Below, one piece after another: positions 1 through 11,230 of a DNA stretch of 64,000 nt. Numbering within the stretch: the first letter of the stretch is position 1; every line of letters begins with the position of its first letter. A program made the translations under genes and the position numbers. Under the pieces are notes generated by a model. That model was not told the origin of the DNA. It ran no database searches and saw only the letters and a program-made list of their open reading frames with translations. The stretch is from Byssochlamys sp. IMV 00236 (Eukaryota; Ascomycota; Eurotiomycetes; Eurotiales; Thermoascaceae): positions 22,601 to 86,600 of the forward strand of contig MSJH02000643.1 of NCBI GenBank assembly GCA_001931875.2, given 5' to 3'.

Positions 1-400
1 TAATTTCATTTCACGTCGTTGCTTATAGATCATTGATATATAGCCCCTGAGGATGTTTACCACTCGGGCGTACCATTCAGAAAGCCGTGCTATCGAGCCT
101 CAAGCTCAAGAATGCATGATTGCAACAGCGATCGAAAATGTTCGGGGAAGTAGTGATGATGAGCCAGCAAAAACAACGATTACCTCCCGAAGAATAACGA
201 AATAGCTCCCACTTAGGGGAGTCTTGCGTGCTAGGGCCAACACTTCACGGAAGAGAGAGCCGTGGAGAGAGAGGGACAAAAGAGCACATTTTTCTTGCCT
301 TTCGAGAGAGTCCTTCAATTCTCTTACCCTTGTTTGCTCGTGCGTTTGTACTTTGGGGATTTTGTCTGGTCATGAATTCCCCTATTGCAAGCTTCGATGC
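1..400. other. 3' flank of alcohol oxidase gene, no gene seen
   Basis: This lies downstream of the alcohol oxidase stop on the minus strand and should hold its 3' UTR. Purine-rich GAGAGAG stretches occur around 240-310. Open frames on both strands are short, overlap each other, and show no family features. Confidence 0.5.
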
Positions 401-2876
401 TTACAGACGAGCAAGGTTGACAACCTCGCCTGGAGCGTGGTATGTTGGGACCTTCATGTCTAGGGCCGAGCCGGAGTAGCCAAGGTCCTCTGCTGTCAGG
501 ACGGCACACTTTTCGCCGATCAAGAGGGCAGTCTGCAGGGTGGTTAATAAGAGACCTCTAAGTACGAGTCGGATGATACACCAGGGTAAGACTTACGCTG
601 AAGGTGTTGCAGCCAACGTTGTCAGGGCAGATTGACAAGTCGGAGACCTTCAGGCCTTTGACGCCGTGAACGTTCAGGCGCTCATCGAGCACACCGTGCT
701 TGACGATGGAGTTACCCTCTCTGGGGGCCATGCTGCAAGTACCCAGGCAGTGCCAGGTGGTCTCAACGTGGCGTTCGACTGTAGATAAGTTAGACAATGG
801 CTGCTATGACAACAGTCTGGGAGACAACTGGTTGATACTCACCCCACTTCTCGATGTGCTCAATGTCCTGCTTGGTGTACTTGAGCGGCTCACGGGTCTC
901 CTGCTTGTTGGAGTTCAAGAAGTTGGCAGCAGGGCTCTTGCCAGGCTCCAGAGGATGAGACCAGGATCCTAGGACGTGGTCAGGATCGACACTTCACCAA
1001 AGATAATATTAATCCAGTGTCACTTACCATGCTGGATGTTAGCGCTGAGGTGGAGCGGGCCAGCGTAGGCATTCGTGGTAGCAAGGTCCAGGTCGAAGGC
1101 ACGGGCAGGCGAGTCGTAGGCGAAGTGAGGGTGCATAGCAGTGACTTCACCGGCGTAGGAAGCCATGCGGCGAGCAGTCTCACGAGACTTGATGTAACCC
1201 CAGACCATAGGAGCCATATCACGCTTGTCGTTCATGAAACCGGCATCGAAGTCGGGAGCCTCGTATGGGTCGGGAGACTTGACGTGGATCCAGCCACGAG
1301 AGAATGGGTATTCCTATTGATCTGTCAGAAGGGTGCTGCGTAGATGATAGATAGAACCTACTCACCAAGAAGTGGAACATGGTGAAGAACTTGCCAGGGG
1401 GCATGAGCATGTGGTCACCGAACCATCTGTATTGATATTAGCAACCGATCAAAACAGGCATTAAGCCTTGGTGTACTTACCCAGAGATCACAGAGTAGTG
1501 CATGACAGGCTTGTCGGGCTTGTTCTTGAAGTAGGTATCCCATCCGCTCTGGAATTCAGGGGTTGGCCAGTTTCTCATTTCTGCCAGCTCCTCCTCAGTC
1601 GGGCGGATCTTCACACCAGCCTCAATACCGTTAGTGGAAAGGGGACCGGTGCCCTTGATGTTCCATTCATCATAGACTTTCTTCTGGACCTCAGGATCGC
1701 CGCGGATAAAGTCGTCGAATGACTCAACTTCAGGCTTGGCCCTGTAGACGGAGAAGGTGAGGTAGTGGTCCTGGAAGTTACGACCAACGCCAGGGAGGTC
1801 CACAATGGGCTTGATGCCGGCCTGGCGGAGCTTCTCGGGGTCACCAACACCAGAGCGCTGGAGGATCAACGGAGAGCTGAGTGTGCCTCCGCTGACGATA
1901 ATCTGCTTGCGAGCACGGTAGATCTTGCGCTCCGGGTTGGCGCCATTGAGAGGCTTGGTCGGGACGGTGGCAACACCGACAGCCCTGCCGTTCTCGATGA
2001 TGACTTTGTCCACCTTGGTACTGGTCTTCAAGTGAAGGTTGTCGAACTTGGAGCGGGTGCTGTGGACGTAGGCGTGGGCAGCATCACTGCGACGACCAGT
2101 GTCCCGGTTGATCCACTTGAGCCAGTGCTCAGCACCATGGCTATCAATTTGTCAATAACATTGCCCTTAAATTATATCAACCAGTGTGCCTTACCCGGTC
2201 TTCAGATCTTGAAGGTCGTCCGTAACAGGGATGCCCTGGGACTCCGCCGCTCTCAGGAAGTCCTGCATGATCGGATATGTGTAGTTTCCAAAGGAAACCT
2301 TGATCGGGCCCTCAAATCCATGTAGGTCCCTGTTGTTGCAGGCCCTCTGGTAAGTCTCATGCTTCTTCATGAGGGGGATCAGCTCCTTTGTGGTCCATCC
2401 CTTCGCCTGGAAGTCATCGTAGTCGGATGCAGAGGCTCGAGTGTACATCTACAAGCACACAATGCCATCAGTATCTTTAATCCCAGGGGACGTGGTTCCG
2501 GAAATCTGGACATACCATGAAGTTGATGGAGCTACCACCACCCAAGATGTGGGCACAGGGGACAATGGCTCGTCGGCCATCCAGCCATTTAGAGGGGCGC
2601 GAGTAGTAAAATGAAGCGGTTTTGGAGTCCAGCTTCATGTTACGCGGGTAGATACCCGGACGGTAAACCCTTTCACAAACTGTCAGCAACGGTACACAAT
2701 CTTCAATGCTTCCGCTGTTGGTTTTGCGCTTACCATGGGTTGTTGAGATTGTCTTCACCTGCCTCGATCAAGAGGACCTGGAGGTTGTGATCGAGGTTGG
2801 CAAGTCTGCCAGCGGGAACACAGCCGGAGCTGCCTCCACCGCAGATGATAATATCAACCTCGTCAGGGATAGTCAT
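401..2876 (-). CDS. Peroxisomal alcohol (methanol) oxidase, GMC family
   Basis: FAD-dependent oxidase of short primary alcohols, giving aldehyde and hydrogen peroxide. Nine exons on the minus strand: 2734-2876, 2516-2669, 2195-2448, 1481-2140, 1366-1426, 1028-1313, 843-968, 597-778, 401-532. All phases close to 665 residues, the usual length of yeast AOX. The N-terminus has the FAD-binding GGGSSG motif at residues 13-18. The GMC segment [12 protein letters not shown] spans the second splice join. Near the C-terminus TTWHCLGT carries the likely catalytic His (about 571), and CPDNVGCN the partner Asn (about 619). The protein ends in ARL, a type 1 peroxisomal targeting signal. The start is chosen because it directly precedes the dinucleotide fold. 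A TATA box lies about 120 bp upstream and CreA-like sites about 240-260 bp upstream, so carbon repression is inferred. A role in methanol or in other alcohols cannot be told from sequence. Confidence 0.95.
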
Positions 2877-2994
2877 TGTGACTGTGATTTCTAGATGGCT
2901 TCAATTGCAATGGAAGGAGTCTGTCTATCACAACGAACTCCAAAACTCTGGTGTGAGACAACAAACTGGTTGGGATCGGGGTCGAGCAAGGGGA

Positions 2995-3001
2995 TTATAT
3001 A
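2995..3001 (-). promoter_or_regulatory. TATA box of alcohol oxidase gene
   Basis: TATATAA read on the minus strand, about 120 bp before the alcohol oxidase start codon. Spacing is normal for a fungal TATA promoter with a 5' leader of about 90 bases. Confidence 0.6.
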
Positions 3002-4556
3002 CTTGAGGTTCTCAACCCCGCATATCTACAATATCGAGAGAGCTACCCCTGTTGGGGAATACTGCTTTCAAGATCATCCCAGTTACCATCAACCAGGTTT
3101 GTGTAGAAGTCAAACCCCCGCAAATGGACCCCCACTCAATCTATGATCTGCCATATGTCGATGGCTAGAGATGTGGACTGGGATACATTGCCGCCGGGAG
3201 ATGGTTGGGGATGCATGAAAAACTACAGCGAGGCTGATATTTCTCGATGGTGAATGGTCAAACAGCACGCTGGAGACCAGAACGATCTCCGCATCAGCTT
3301 CATTCTCTCCGCATTCTAGAGACGGCATAAAGCACAGCACATGGACGCTTTGATTTTCAACAAGCTCTGCTAATCTGGAAAAGTGGCACGGTGCTAACTC
3401 GCACAGGAATGGATTCACTCTCAGCTGCTACAATGACCTCTCTTTCCTGCAACTCCGCTCGGGCCAGACATCTGCCCAAAGTTTCGGCACACCCTCCCGA
3501 GCCCTGACATATCACTGGCACAAAATAACCAGAGTGAGCAACTGTGGTGAAGAGCCGATGGATGGAGGAGCTACAGGGCGGCGGTGAGCACACGCCCATA
3601 CCAGTAGGGATTGGAACGACATAAGCCAGCAGACACGATTAACCGCGAGAAGATATCGAGCAGCGGATGAGGAGAAGCTTCAAAGATGATAATTACTATC
3701 CAGACACATTGACCAAAGAGAGCCAAGGAGCTTGCGTGGCTGCCATCGTAGCGGCAGGGAGGAGGCAGAACGAGAGGTTGGAGACATGGTTCGGCCAGAA
3801 TGCTGTTCGCCCGCGAGCCCCCGTGAGACATACCACAGACGACGTACCATAAGTACAAGCCAGCTCAGACGAAGTCGATTATTGTTTGAAATTTGGATGG
3901 ACCAGTGGGGCGTGCCCCGGATCTAACGAGCGGAGGTGCAGTGCGGGGAAGCGCCAACCTTTTTCCATCTTTAAACAGTCGCCCCGCAAAAGAACTATTG
4001 ATATCTCCCCCGGCTGTCTATCCGCGCGATGCCGTTGCAGACGCTACAGCTCCCAGTGAGACCATCGACATCATAATCGGCTAGATCTGCTCCTCTCTGT
4101 CCGCCCTGGAGCGGATAGTGCCCGTGGCTACTGTCGTGGCCGAGTCCACCACGGGCGCTTCCCCAGAAAATCCTCAAGTAAATTCCATACCCCAGAGGAT
4201 CGGCATACAAACTGCTCCGTGCTAGCTGAACGGCATTTGTCGCAGCTTGGTTGGAGCTCTGCCGTCTGCTTGCGTTGATTGGACTGACCGCAACAACCCT
4301 ACAGCAGCGCACATCGCATTCAGACCATTTTGTCCAGGCTATCTCGCACCGAAGGACCCAGGCCTATGATTATCCTCCCCGGCCATATCCGCCCCCCAGA
4401 GAACATGGGGCTGACAGGGTCCACCCTGCACTCTAGACTCATCACACATCCTGGGAATCAAGTGATCCGGAGAGATTTCATTGCGCATCGGCCGGCACAT
4501 CCAGCCATCAAACGATGGGATCGCTACAACATCTTCCGCCGTGGAGCAACGCGCTT
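3002..4556. other. Alcohol oxidase promoter and SPF27 3' flank
   Basis: About 1.5 kb between the alcohol oxidase promoter and the 3' end of SPF27. Several 60-105 codon open frames exist on both strands, but they overlap, lack splice-consistent extensions and match no family. Apart from the CreA-like sites I see nothing defined. Confidence 0.45.
3116..3135. promoter_or_regulatory. Paired CreA-like sites
   Basis: CCCCGC (3116-3121) and CCCCAC (3130-3135) both match the complement of the CreA consensus SYGGRG and sit 8 bases apart. They lie about 240-260 bp upstream of the alcohol oxidase start. Paired sites are the arrangement known to matter for CreA in Aspergillus. Function here is inferred. 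Confidence 0.4.
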
Positions 4557-5281
4557 CTATCGTGACTGCTGCTGCGACAGCTGACGTCGCTGGTCCAGAA
4601 TCTGCATTCGCAGACTCTCCGCAGCAAGCTCCACATCCAACACGGCGCCAACTCCGCGTCTCCAAGTTTCCTGCAACCCCACAAGCTCTCCCTTGCTAGC
4701 TTCTTGGGCCATCTTCCTCTGCTTATGGACGGACTCCACAGCAGCTCTGGTATCCGCCAATTCCTTTTCGACTCCTCGAAGTACCTCCTCCAATTGCGCA
4801 TTGCCAATCAGCCATGCGTTCTTCCCATGCTCCTCTAGCAGAGTCAGGTTCTCATGTCTCATCGAGAGGTGCGAGCTGGAGGTATAGGCCCGTTGCAAGG
4901 TATCCCGCCATTCATCGAGCGCCTCTGAAACATCTTTTCCCGGTACGGAAGTCCCAGATGGAGGCTCAGGGGCTTCGTATCGTGAAAGGTCAATCCCGCC
5001 CGTCATTGGCAACCCGGCCTCTTTGCGGGCCAGCTCTTGCTGGATGAGAGGGGAGAAGCGTGGCTCTACCAAAGCGGGGATAGATGAGTGCAGGGTCGAT
5101 TGATAGTCCGCGGGTAACTCTGCGGAGATGAGTTTTTCGGCTGCTGCGCGAGCTCCAGCATTGGGTTCGCCGTCGATGTCTGGGATCTACGATCAGTCCA
5201 ATCTGCGCGACTCACGTGAGAGGGGAAGGAATGCATCAACTTACAGGGGAGAGAATCATGGGACTCGTTAATAAGCGACAT
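4557..5281 (-). CDS. Pre-mRNA splicing factor SPF27 (BCAS2/Cwf7 family)
   Basis: Small coiled-coil subunit of the Prp19/NineTeen complex, acting in spliceosome activation in the nucleus. Two exons, 5245-5281 and 4557-5179, give 219 residues, normal for the family. The N-terminus MSLINESHDSLPYID is the family's conserved opening; the Tyr codon is split by the intron. The following ERAAAE-like helix appears here as GARAAAEKLI. The centre has the typical LSRYEAPEPP segment. The rest is helical and charged (LEEVLRGVEKELADTRAAVE), fitting the coiled-coil bundle. The 65-bp intron starts GTAAGT. It is transcribed away from the ceramidase gene across a shared 0.7-kb upstream region. Confidence 0.92.
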
Positions 5282-5980
5282 CTTCGCAACAGCCGTGTCT
5301 GGATGAGGGAACGCAGGAAGAAAAAGGGTTTGCTGATCGCCAGAAAGTTTTGATGTCTTGTCTTGCCAGCGTCGAAATCAAGAACGCAATCGGGCGGTGA
5401 GGTTCTGCCACATCAGTTGATGACTAACCCGGAGACCGCCCGACAGGCAACGGCCGGATACTGCCGGTTCTGTCAGAAAGGCGGAGTCCATGACGATCGC
5501 TTGCTGAGATCAAGGATGATCTCAAGATAAACTACCTACTCTACACCGTAGCCTGGCGCTACTTGTTCGTTTAATAATCCTTCTGGACAAGCACATCATC
5601 TCAGTCGACCTCCCAACGGGTTTGGGAAAAGGGTCGCGTGAGACGGTGTATTTGCGCCAATAAAGGCCGAGGGTCTGCGAATTGGCCTGGCTTATGCCCT
5701 GCGCGGTAGCATTCACTATCTCTCAGTTTCCTATCATTGGATTTTTCGGGGGCGCTATAGTCCGGCAGCCCTTTACTAGTGGCTATCTAATTCACGTCTC
5801 CTGAGGTTCTGACAGGGAATACAGATGGCATGTGTTGGGCTATTGTTCATGCTGTATCTGAAACAACAGTGATTTTAAAGAAGAGCGGGGTCCGCCCAGT
5901 GGCAGCTTAGCTGCGCAAGAGGGCTTCAATTTGTCTTGGTAAACGGCAAAGAAGTGTATATAAGCACATACTAAACAACC
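5282..5980. promoter_or_regulatory. Divergent promoter region SPF27 / ceramidase
   Basis: About 700 bp separate the two start codons. The only clear element is TATATAA at 5957-5963, on the ceramidase side. No supported gene. Confidence 0.4.
5957..5963 (+). promoter_or_regulatory. TATA-like element just before ceramidase start
   Basis: TATATAA ends only 17 bases before the annotated ATG. If it is a working TATA box, transcription would begin at or after that ATG. Either it is not used, or the real start is further down. Confidence 0.35.
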
Positions 5981-8323
5981 ATGGCGCGTTTTGGGCTTGT
6001 CGCTGCGCTGGCAGGGATATTTCTCGGTGCTCTCGCTCTGCTTCAGCTGATATCAATAGCCTGGGAAGGCCCGAAGTTGCCGCGTTTTGGATATGATTCC
6101 CATCGGGAAGGCAGAGAGAGCGGATTTGCATCTGATGATGGCGTATTTTTGCTGGGCGCTGGAAAAGCGGATATCACAGGGTAAGTTATTGACAGTTTAA
6201 GTGACATGACCCTGCTAAGTTCCGCGTCCAGGCCAGTTGTCGAAGTTGAGTTCGGCGGTTATGCGATGTTGGATCAGATCGGGACTGGCCTTCGACAGAG
6301 GACGTACTCCCGTGCCTTCATTGTTGCAAGCCCGGACAACCCAGAAGATACTTTCATCTATGTCGTTTTGGACGCTTTAGCTGGTGACACAGCTGTACGG
6401 AATGGGGTCTTGCAGGGCCTCGCAGACCTCGGCGGGGAATATGCTCGTTATGGGGAGCGTAACTTGGCACTAACAGGGACGCACTCGCATTCAGGACCAG
6501 GAGCTTGGTATAATTATCTCCTACCTCAGATCCCCAGTAAGGGTTTCAACAAAGAAAGCTATCAAGCGCTTGTAGATGGCGCACTATTGTCCATCCAACG
6601 AGCACATGAGACTTTAACCACAGGAAGGCTGTCGTTTGGATCCATTGACCTGGAAGATAGTAACATCAACAGGAGCCCTTATTCTTATCTGGCTAACCCG
6701 GAGGAAGAGAGAGCCCGCTATTCAGCTAACGTGGATAAGACGATGACTCTTCTGAGATTTGACCGAGAATCAGACAATAAGACCACTGCTGTTCTGACGT
6801 TCTTTCCTGTGCACGGGACATCTATGTACAACAACAACACTCTGGCTACGGGAGACAACAAGGGAGTTGCCGCATGGCTCTTCGAGAGAAGTGTTCGAAA
6901 AGACGCAAGGTTTGCGGATGGCTTCGTTGCTGGGTTCTCCCAATCGAATGTGGGTGATACATCGCCCAATATTCTGGGAGCATGGTGTGAAGATGGTTCG
7001 GGTCTCCCGTGTCGATTCGAAGATAGTACTTGTGGCGGCAAAACGGAACAGTGTCATGGACGTGGACCATTCTTCCGTGAAAAGGACGAAGGCGCGAAAA
7101 GTTGTTTCGAGATTGGACGACGACAATACGCAGCTGCCAAGGAACTCTACCAGCAGTTGGATTCGAATCCAACTCGAATTCTCGGTAGCTCTGCTGTTTC
7201 CTCCTTTCACGTCTACCAGGACATGGCAGGCTACACGTTCCCGTCGCCGTTCAACTCTAGTATACTCAAGACGTGTTCTGCGGCCCTGGGGTTCTCTTTT
7301 GCTGGGGGCACGACTGACGGACCGGGCGCATTCGATTTTACCCAAAACAATACTGGTCCAGCGGAGAAGAACCCCCTGTGGTACATTGCCCGTGGCGCAA
7401 TCCATCAGCCGTCAAAAGAACAGCAAGAATGCCAAGCACCTAAGGACATCCTCCTAGATGTAGGAGACATTAGCGAGCCTTATGCATGGACTCCGAACAT
7501 TGTTGATATTCAAGTGCTCCGTGTCGGGCAACTTTTTATCATCGTCTCTGCGAGTGAGGCGACGACGATGTCCGGTCGTCGGTGGAAGGAAGCTATTGCC
7601 AACAGTTCGAAAACCATCCTTTCAGTTACTGACCCCCTGGTGGTACTTGGAGCTCCGGCCAATTCTTATGCTCATTACGTCGCAACGGAAGAGGAATACG
7701 GCGTACAACGTTACGAGGGTGCATCTACCCTCTACGGGCCGAATGAGCTTGCAGCGTATATCAATCTAACATTGACGTACCTTCCATACCTGGGCAGCTT
7801 TTCTGAAGTGTCATCGCTACCAGCGATTCTTCCAGGGCCCAGTCCGCCTGTCAACACGAACCGCTCCCTTAGCTTTATCACTCCAGTGGTCTATGATAGT
7901 GCTCCAATTGGAAAGTCCTTTGGTGACGTCGTTTCCTCGCCTTCATCGGATGTGACATACGGTCCAGGGGATATTGTTAATGCAACGTTTGTCGGCGCCA
8001 ATCCGCGGAACAATTTGCGCCTGGAATCCACCTTTGCAGCTGTCGAAATCAAGGATCCCGCCACTGGTTCGTGGCATGTGGTGCGCGATGATAGCGACTG
8101 GAACTTGCTGTATCGGTGGGAGCGAACCAGCACTGTTTTTGGAACCAGCGAAGTTACCTTGGAGTGGCAGATCGAAGACGACTACTACAGTGTCGACAGT
8201 CCGCAGGTCTTGCAGAGCGGCACGTATCGGATGCATTACTACGGTGATGCAAAGAATGCTGCCGGTAAGATTCGGTCATTTGAAGGAATCAGTGGCACTT
8301 TTGTGGTGTCCACCAGATCTTAG
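5981..8323 (+). CDS. Neutral/alkaline ceramidase
   Basis: Hydrolyses ceramide to sphingosine and fatty acid; zinc enzyme of the secretory pathway or cell surface. Two exons, 5981-6180 and 6232-8323, 763 residues. Residues 1-30 form a hydrophobic signal peptide or anchor (LVAALAGIFLGALALLQLI). The catalytic domain opens at GAGKADITGPVVEVEF. THSHSGPG at about 150-157 holds zinc-binding His residues, and QSNVGDTSPN at about 304-313 holds the nucleophile Ser (Ser311). The C-terminal 160 residues match the family's Ig-like domain (FVGANPRNNLRLESTF). The intron is 51 bp and splits the Gly codon of DITGP. Length is a little above the mammalian and bacterial enzymes' catalytic core, typical of fungi. 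Confidence 0.94.
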
Positions 8324-9334
8324 CTTTGTGATTTGGTACTATTTACAAGCGTGCTATATGGATGATATATACGAGACATTGTTTTTATTTGCTCTATCAT
8401 TCGTTATATATTGGCTTGGGCGTCCCATCAGAACAACTTATGGACCTATATTCACGAGATACCTATTTGGCTACCTGGTTGGAGAAAATTTCATGCTCGA
8501 AGAGCGATACTTTTGTGACTATCCCAAAATATCCTTGGCTAAGCTTGAAGAGGTGTAGAGAGTGGGAAGCACGAACTTGACGAGAATAAGTCTTGTAATA
8601 ACGCTGGGCTGTCAGTAGCGGCCTCCAGCCTCCAGCGACCAGGCGAGTTCTAAGAATAAGCGCTCTTAAGTTGGATCCTACGAACTAAAAAATATGACCA
8701 ATTTATCAGTAGAGACGCCCTCAACTTTCGTGGTCTCCACTGTCCAAAAATATTCTTTATGGGCTTCAACGCTGGGCGGTTACACGAGAGGGTTGCGCCA
8801 ATAAGCACGCGCACTGCCGGACGAGTCACCTGAAGCTGTAACAACACCTCAACAACGCTCTGCCTTTTGTCTCTCTTCTCGACGCACAGCAGCCAACCAT
8901 CTGAGGCGTGTATGCAAGCTTAGAACATTAGTGCCTTGGATTGTTCTGGCCACCAGAGATGTCCCTCTTCCATGCCGCCTGCCACAGGCGACAGATGCAG
9001 TTCGCAGTGATCTAACTCTTATCTTTCTCCCAGGAAGCTTAAACAAAACGCAGGCCTCGCGCGCATTCATGAACCTCCAGGATGTCTTTGCTAACATTAT
9101 ATCCTCAGGAAATTCTTGCTGTATTCTTTCATTATCTATCCTTATCTGAGCTGGACGATTCTTCTTTCTTTAAGCGCCCCAGCTTCTTTGTTCCATATCG
9201 CAATAGCCGATCTAATTCATACCTTCAACGATAACTGCTCTCATTTCTGACGATCATTCTTACTTGAAACACTTAACTTTCCCTGTGTCTCAAAAATACA
9301 TTCTGTCGAGATCAGCTTGTCTCGAACTGCCATA
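8324..9334. other. Intergenic; leader of Ser/Thr-rich gene
   Basis: About 1 kb without a supported gene. The last 170 bp before 9335 are pyrimidine-rich (runs of TTCTTTC, CTTTCC), as in the promoter and leader of well-expressed fungal genes. Short open frames here have no family features. Confidence 0.4.
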
Positions 9335-10687
9335 ATGCACTTTATCCAGTGCCTTGCACTCATTCTTGTCTTTATCACCTCAAGCTCGGCCGGTCCGGTT
9401 GCTCATCTACTTCCACGACCAAGAGATTTCGGGTCTTACAATCAAACAGCATGGAAACCGAAAGCTACCTCTTCGTCTACTGCAATTGCCCTTCAGTTTC
9501 TTGCAAGTTCTAGTGCACAAGTGGGTCAAGATGGGGGTCGATCCTCCATTACTCCTACGCATAGTTCTAGTGTGCAACTCCGAGGCTCGTCGAACATTCC
9601 CAGTTCAACACCCGTGCGGACACTATCTGGAACAACAAGCAGGACATACAAAACTCATTCTACTTCGTCGTCATTGCTCAGTACGAGCACGCCTATTCTA
9701 CAAATCATACCGGTGGAAGAGCCAACTTCCACTTTCTCATCTGCTCTTTCGCAGACTCCAAGCAGTACAAGTCTGACCGTTCAAATCATCCAGCCTCTGG
9801 GTTCTAGTGGGGTCGTCAGTCCTTCTTTGTCACTGCAATTCTCAAATCCTGTTAGCCGGACAGCTTCGCCCGTCGCATATCAGCCCGCTACAGGGGCTTC
9901 GGCAAGTTCATCAAGTGCGCGATCACCGGCCAGGACACCAACTTCCTCGAGATCGAGCTCACATGCTTATGTGCAGCCAACGTCTTCTATCTCCGCAAAT
10001 AATGGTGATGGTCCTGCAGCAGAGGCAACTATTACACTTCCGGGCCTTGAGAACGGGACTAAGCCTGGTCCAAAACCAACACCCTCACCAACTACATTAT
10101 CCACGTCTTCCGCTTCTTCGATCTCGAACAGCATATCTCCAAGCAGCCAATCTTCACAGACTCCTTCTGAGCCGACAATCGTGGTAGTAACCATACAGCC
10201 AACACCTGCTTCTCCCGCACCCTCTCCAGCAGATGGTGGTGAAAAGTCAAGCTCATCCTCATATACTCCGTCACCCACCAATTCCGTCACTGGGACAAAA
10301 GCAACGACTACAATCAACCCAGCGGATACGACTACTCAGACAGCAGCTCCGGCTTCTGGCACTCCATCAGTTGGAAACTCGAGCACCGGAGCAGCAAAAA
10401 CAACAAGTCTCGAAGTTACAATTATCAAAACGACATCCACCCGTACTGTCTTGGTATATCCTTCGCCCACGACAAGTACCTCCCAGCAGCCTCCAGCTCC
10501 AGTCGCACAGCCAACCTCATCAAGCAAAAGCACAAGCACAAGCACTGTGGTTCCAGATGAAATATCCATAGTCCCCGTCACGCCAGGACTGCCCACTGTG
10601 ACGGAAACAGTGACCGAGACAGTTACCGATAAAGTTCAAGTAACGGAAACAACGACCGTCACGACGACACTTACAGGATATTATTAA
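9335..10687 (+). CDS. Secreted Ser/Thr/Pro-rich mucin-like protein
   Basis: Single-exon gene, 450 residues. The ATG at 9335 is used because the six upstream codons start with TTG and add nothing. Residues 1-20 (MHFIQCLALILVFITSSSAG) are a clear signal peptide. The rest is low-complexity Ser, Thr and Pro, expected to be heavily O-mannosylated. Near the end lies a TVTETVTETVTDKVQVTE repeat block, common in fungal wall proteins. The C-terminus TTLTGYY has no hydrophobic tail, so a GPI anchor is unlikely in this form. No enzymatic domain is visible. Role in wall or surface is inferred from composition only. Confidence 0.75.
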   Translation: MHFIQCLALILVFITSSSAGPVAHLLPRPRDFGSYNQTAWKPKATSSSTAIALQFLASSSAQVGQDGGRSSITPTHSSSVQLRGSSNIPSSTPVRTLSGTTSRTYKTHSTSSSLLSTSTPILQIIPVEEPTSTFSSALSQTPSSTSLTVQIIQPLGSSGVVSPSLSLQFSNPVSRTASPVAYQPATGASASSSSARSPARTPTSSRSSSHAYVQPTSSISANNGDGPAAEATITLPGLENGTKPGPKPTPSPTTLSTSSASSISNSISPSSQSSQTPSEPTIVVVTIQPTPASPAPSPADGGEKSSSSSYTPSPTNSVTGTKATTTINPADTTTQTAAPASGTPSVGNSSTGAAKTTSLEVTIIKTTSTRTVLVYPSPTTSTSQQPPAPVAQPTSSSKSTSTSTVVPDEISIVPVTPGLPTVTETVTETVTDKVQVTETTTVTTTLTGYY

Positions 10688-11230
10688 TATGTATCTCTCC
10701 CGAGAAGTAAATATGATTTTTGGGTGTGTGGATATGGAGATAGAAACTAAATGGGACGATAATGATATTCCATTGTGCTTTTTAGTATCATTTTTCCTTA
10801 TATTGTATTTTTATGCTGTAGATCTATGTAGTTGTTTGGAAGTCGTATGTCTGATTTCAATAAGAAGTCGATGGTAATGATGGAATTGAAAACCTTCAGT
10901 ATTTGGATCAATAAGGCTATCTGGAGTACTGTTGTTACCTGATGAACGATATGATATCACTACGAGGAATCTCATTCCCCGGCCGAATTTTAAGAGCTAT
11001 ATGATAGTAACTGTTCATTTCTCATCGAATACACTAAGTACCAATGGGTTCGATGACGCTTCTGATAATAGCTACAGAGAGTTTTTTCCCTGTATATCTT
11101 TCTTCTTAATCTATCTTATAACTTCGGCCGTCTCTTTCATGAATGCATGTCATCACATCATTCCCCCAGATAAGAGATCCTAAGAAACAGATAATGCGTT
11201 CTATATATATATAAAAGAAGACAAAAGGTC
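10688..11230. other. Convergent 3' region, AT-rich
   Basis: 3' flanks of the Ser/Thr-rich gene (+) and the Zn2Cys6 gene (-). AT-rich with a TATATATATA tract near 11204. No gene seen. Confidence 0.45.

Noticed and set aside
10336..10596. Antisense ORFs over the Ser/Thr-rich gene
   Set aside because: They mirror the low-complexity codons of the plus-strand gene.
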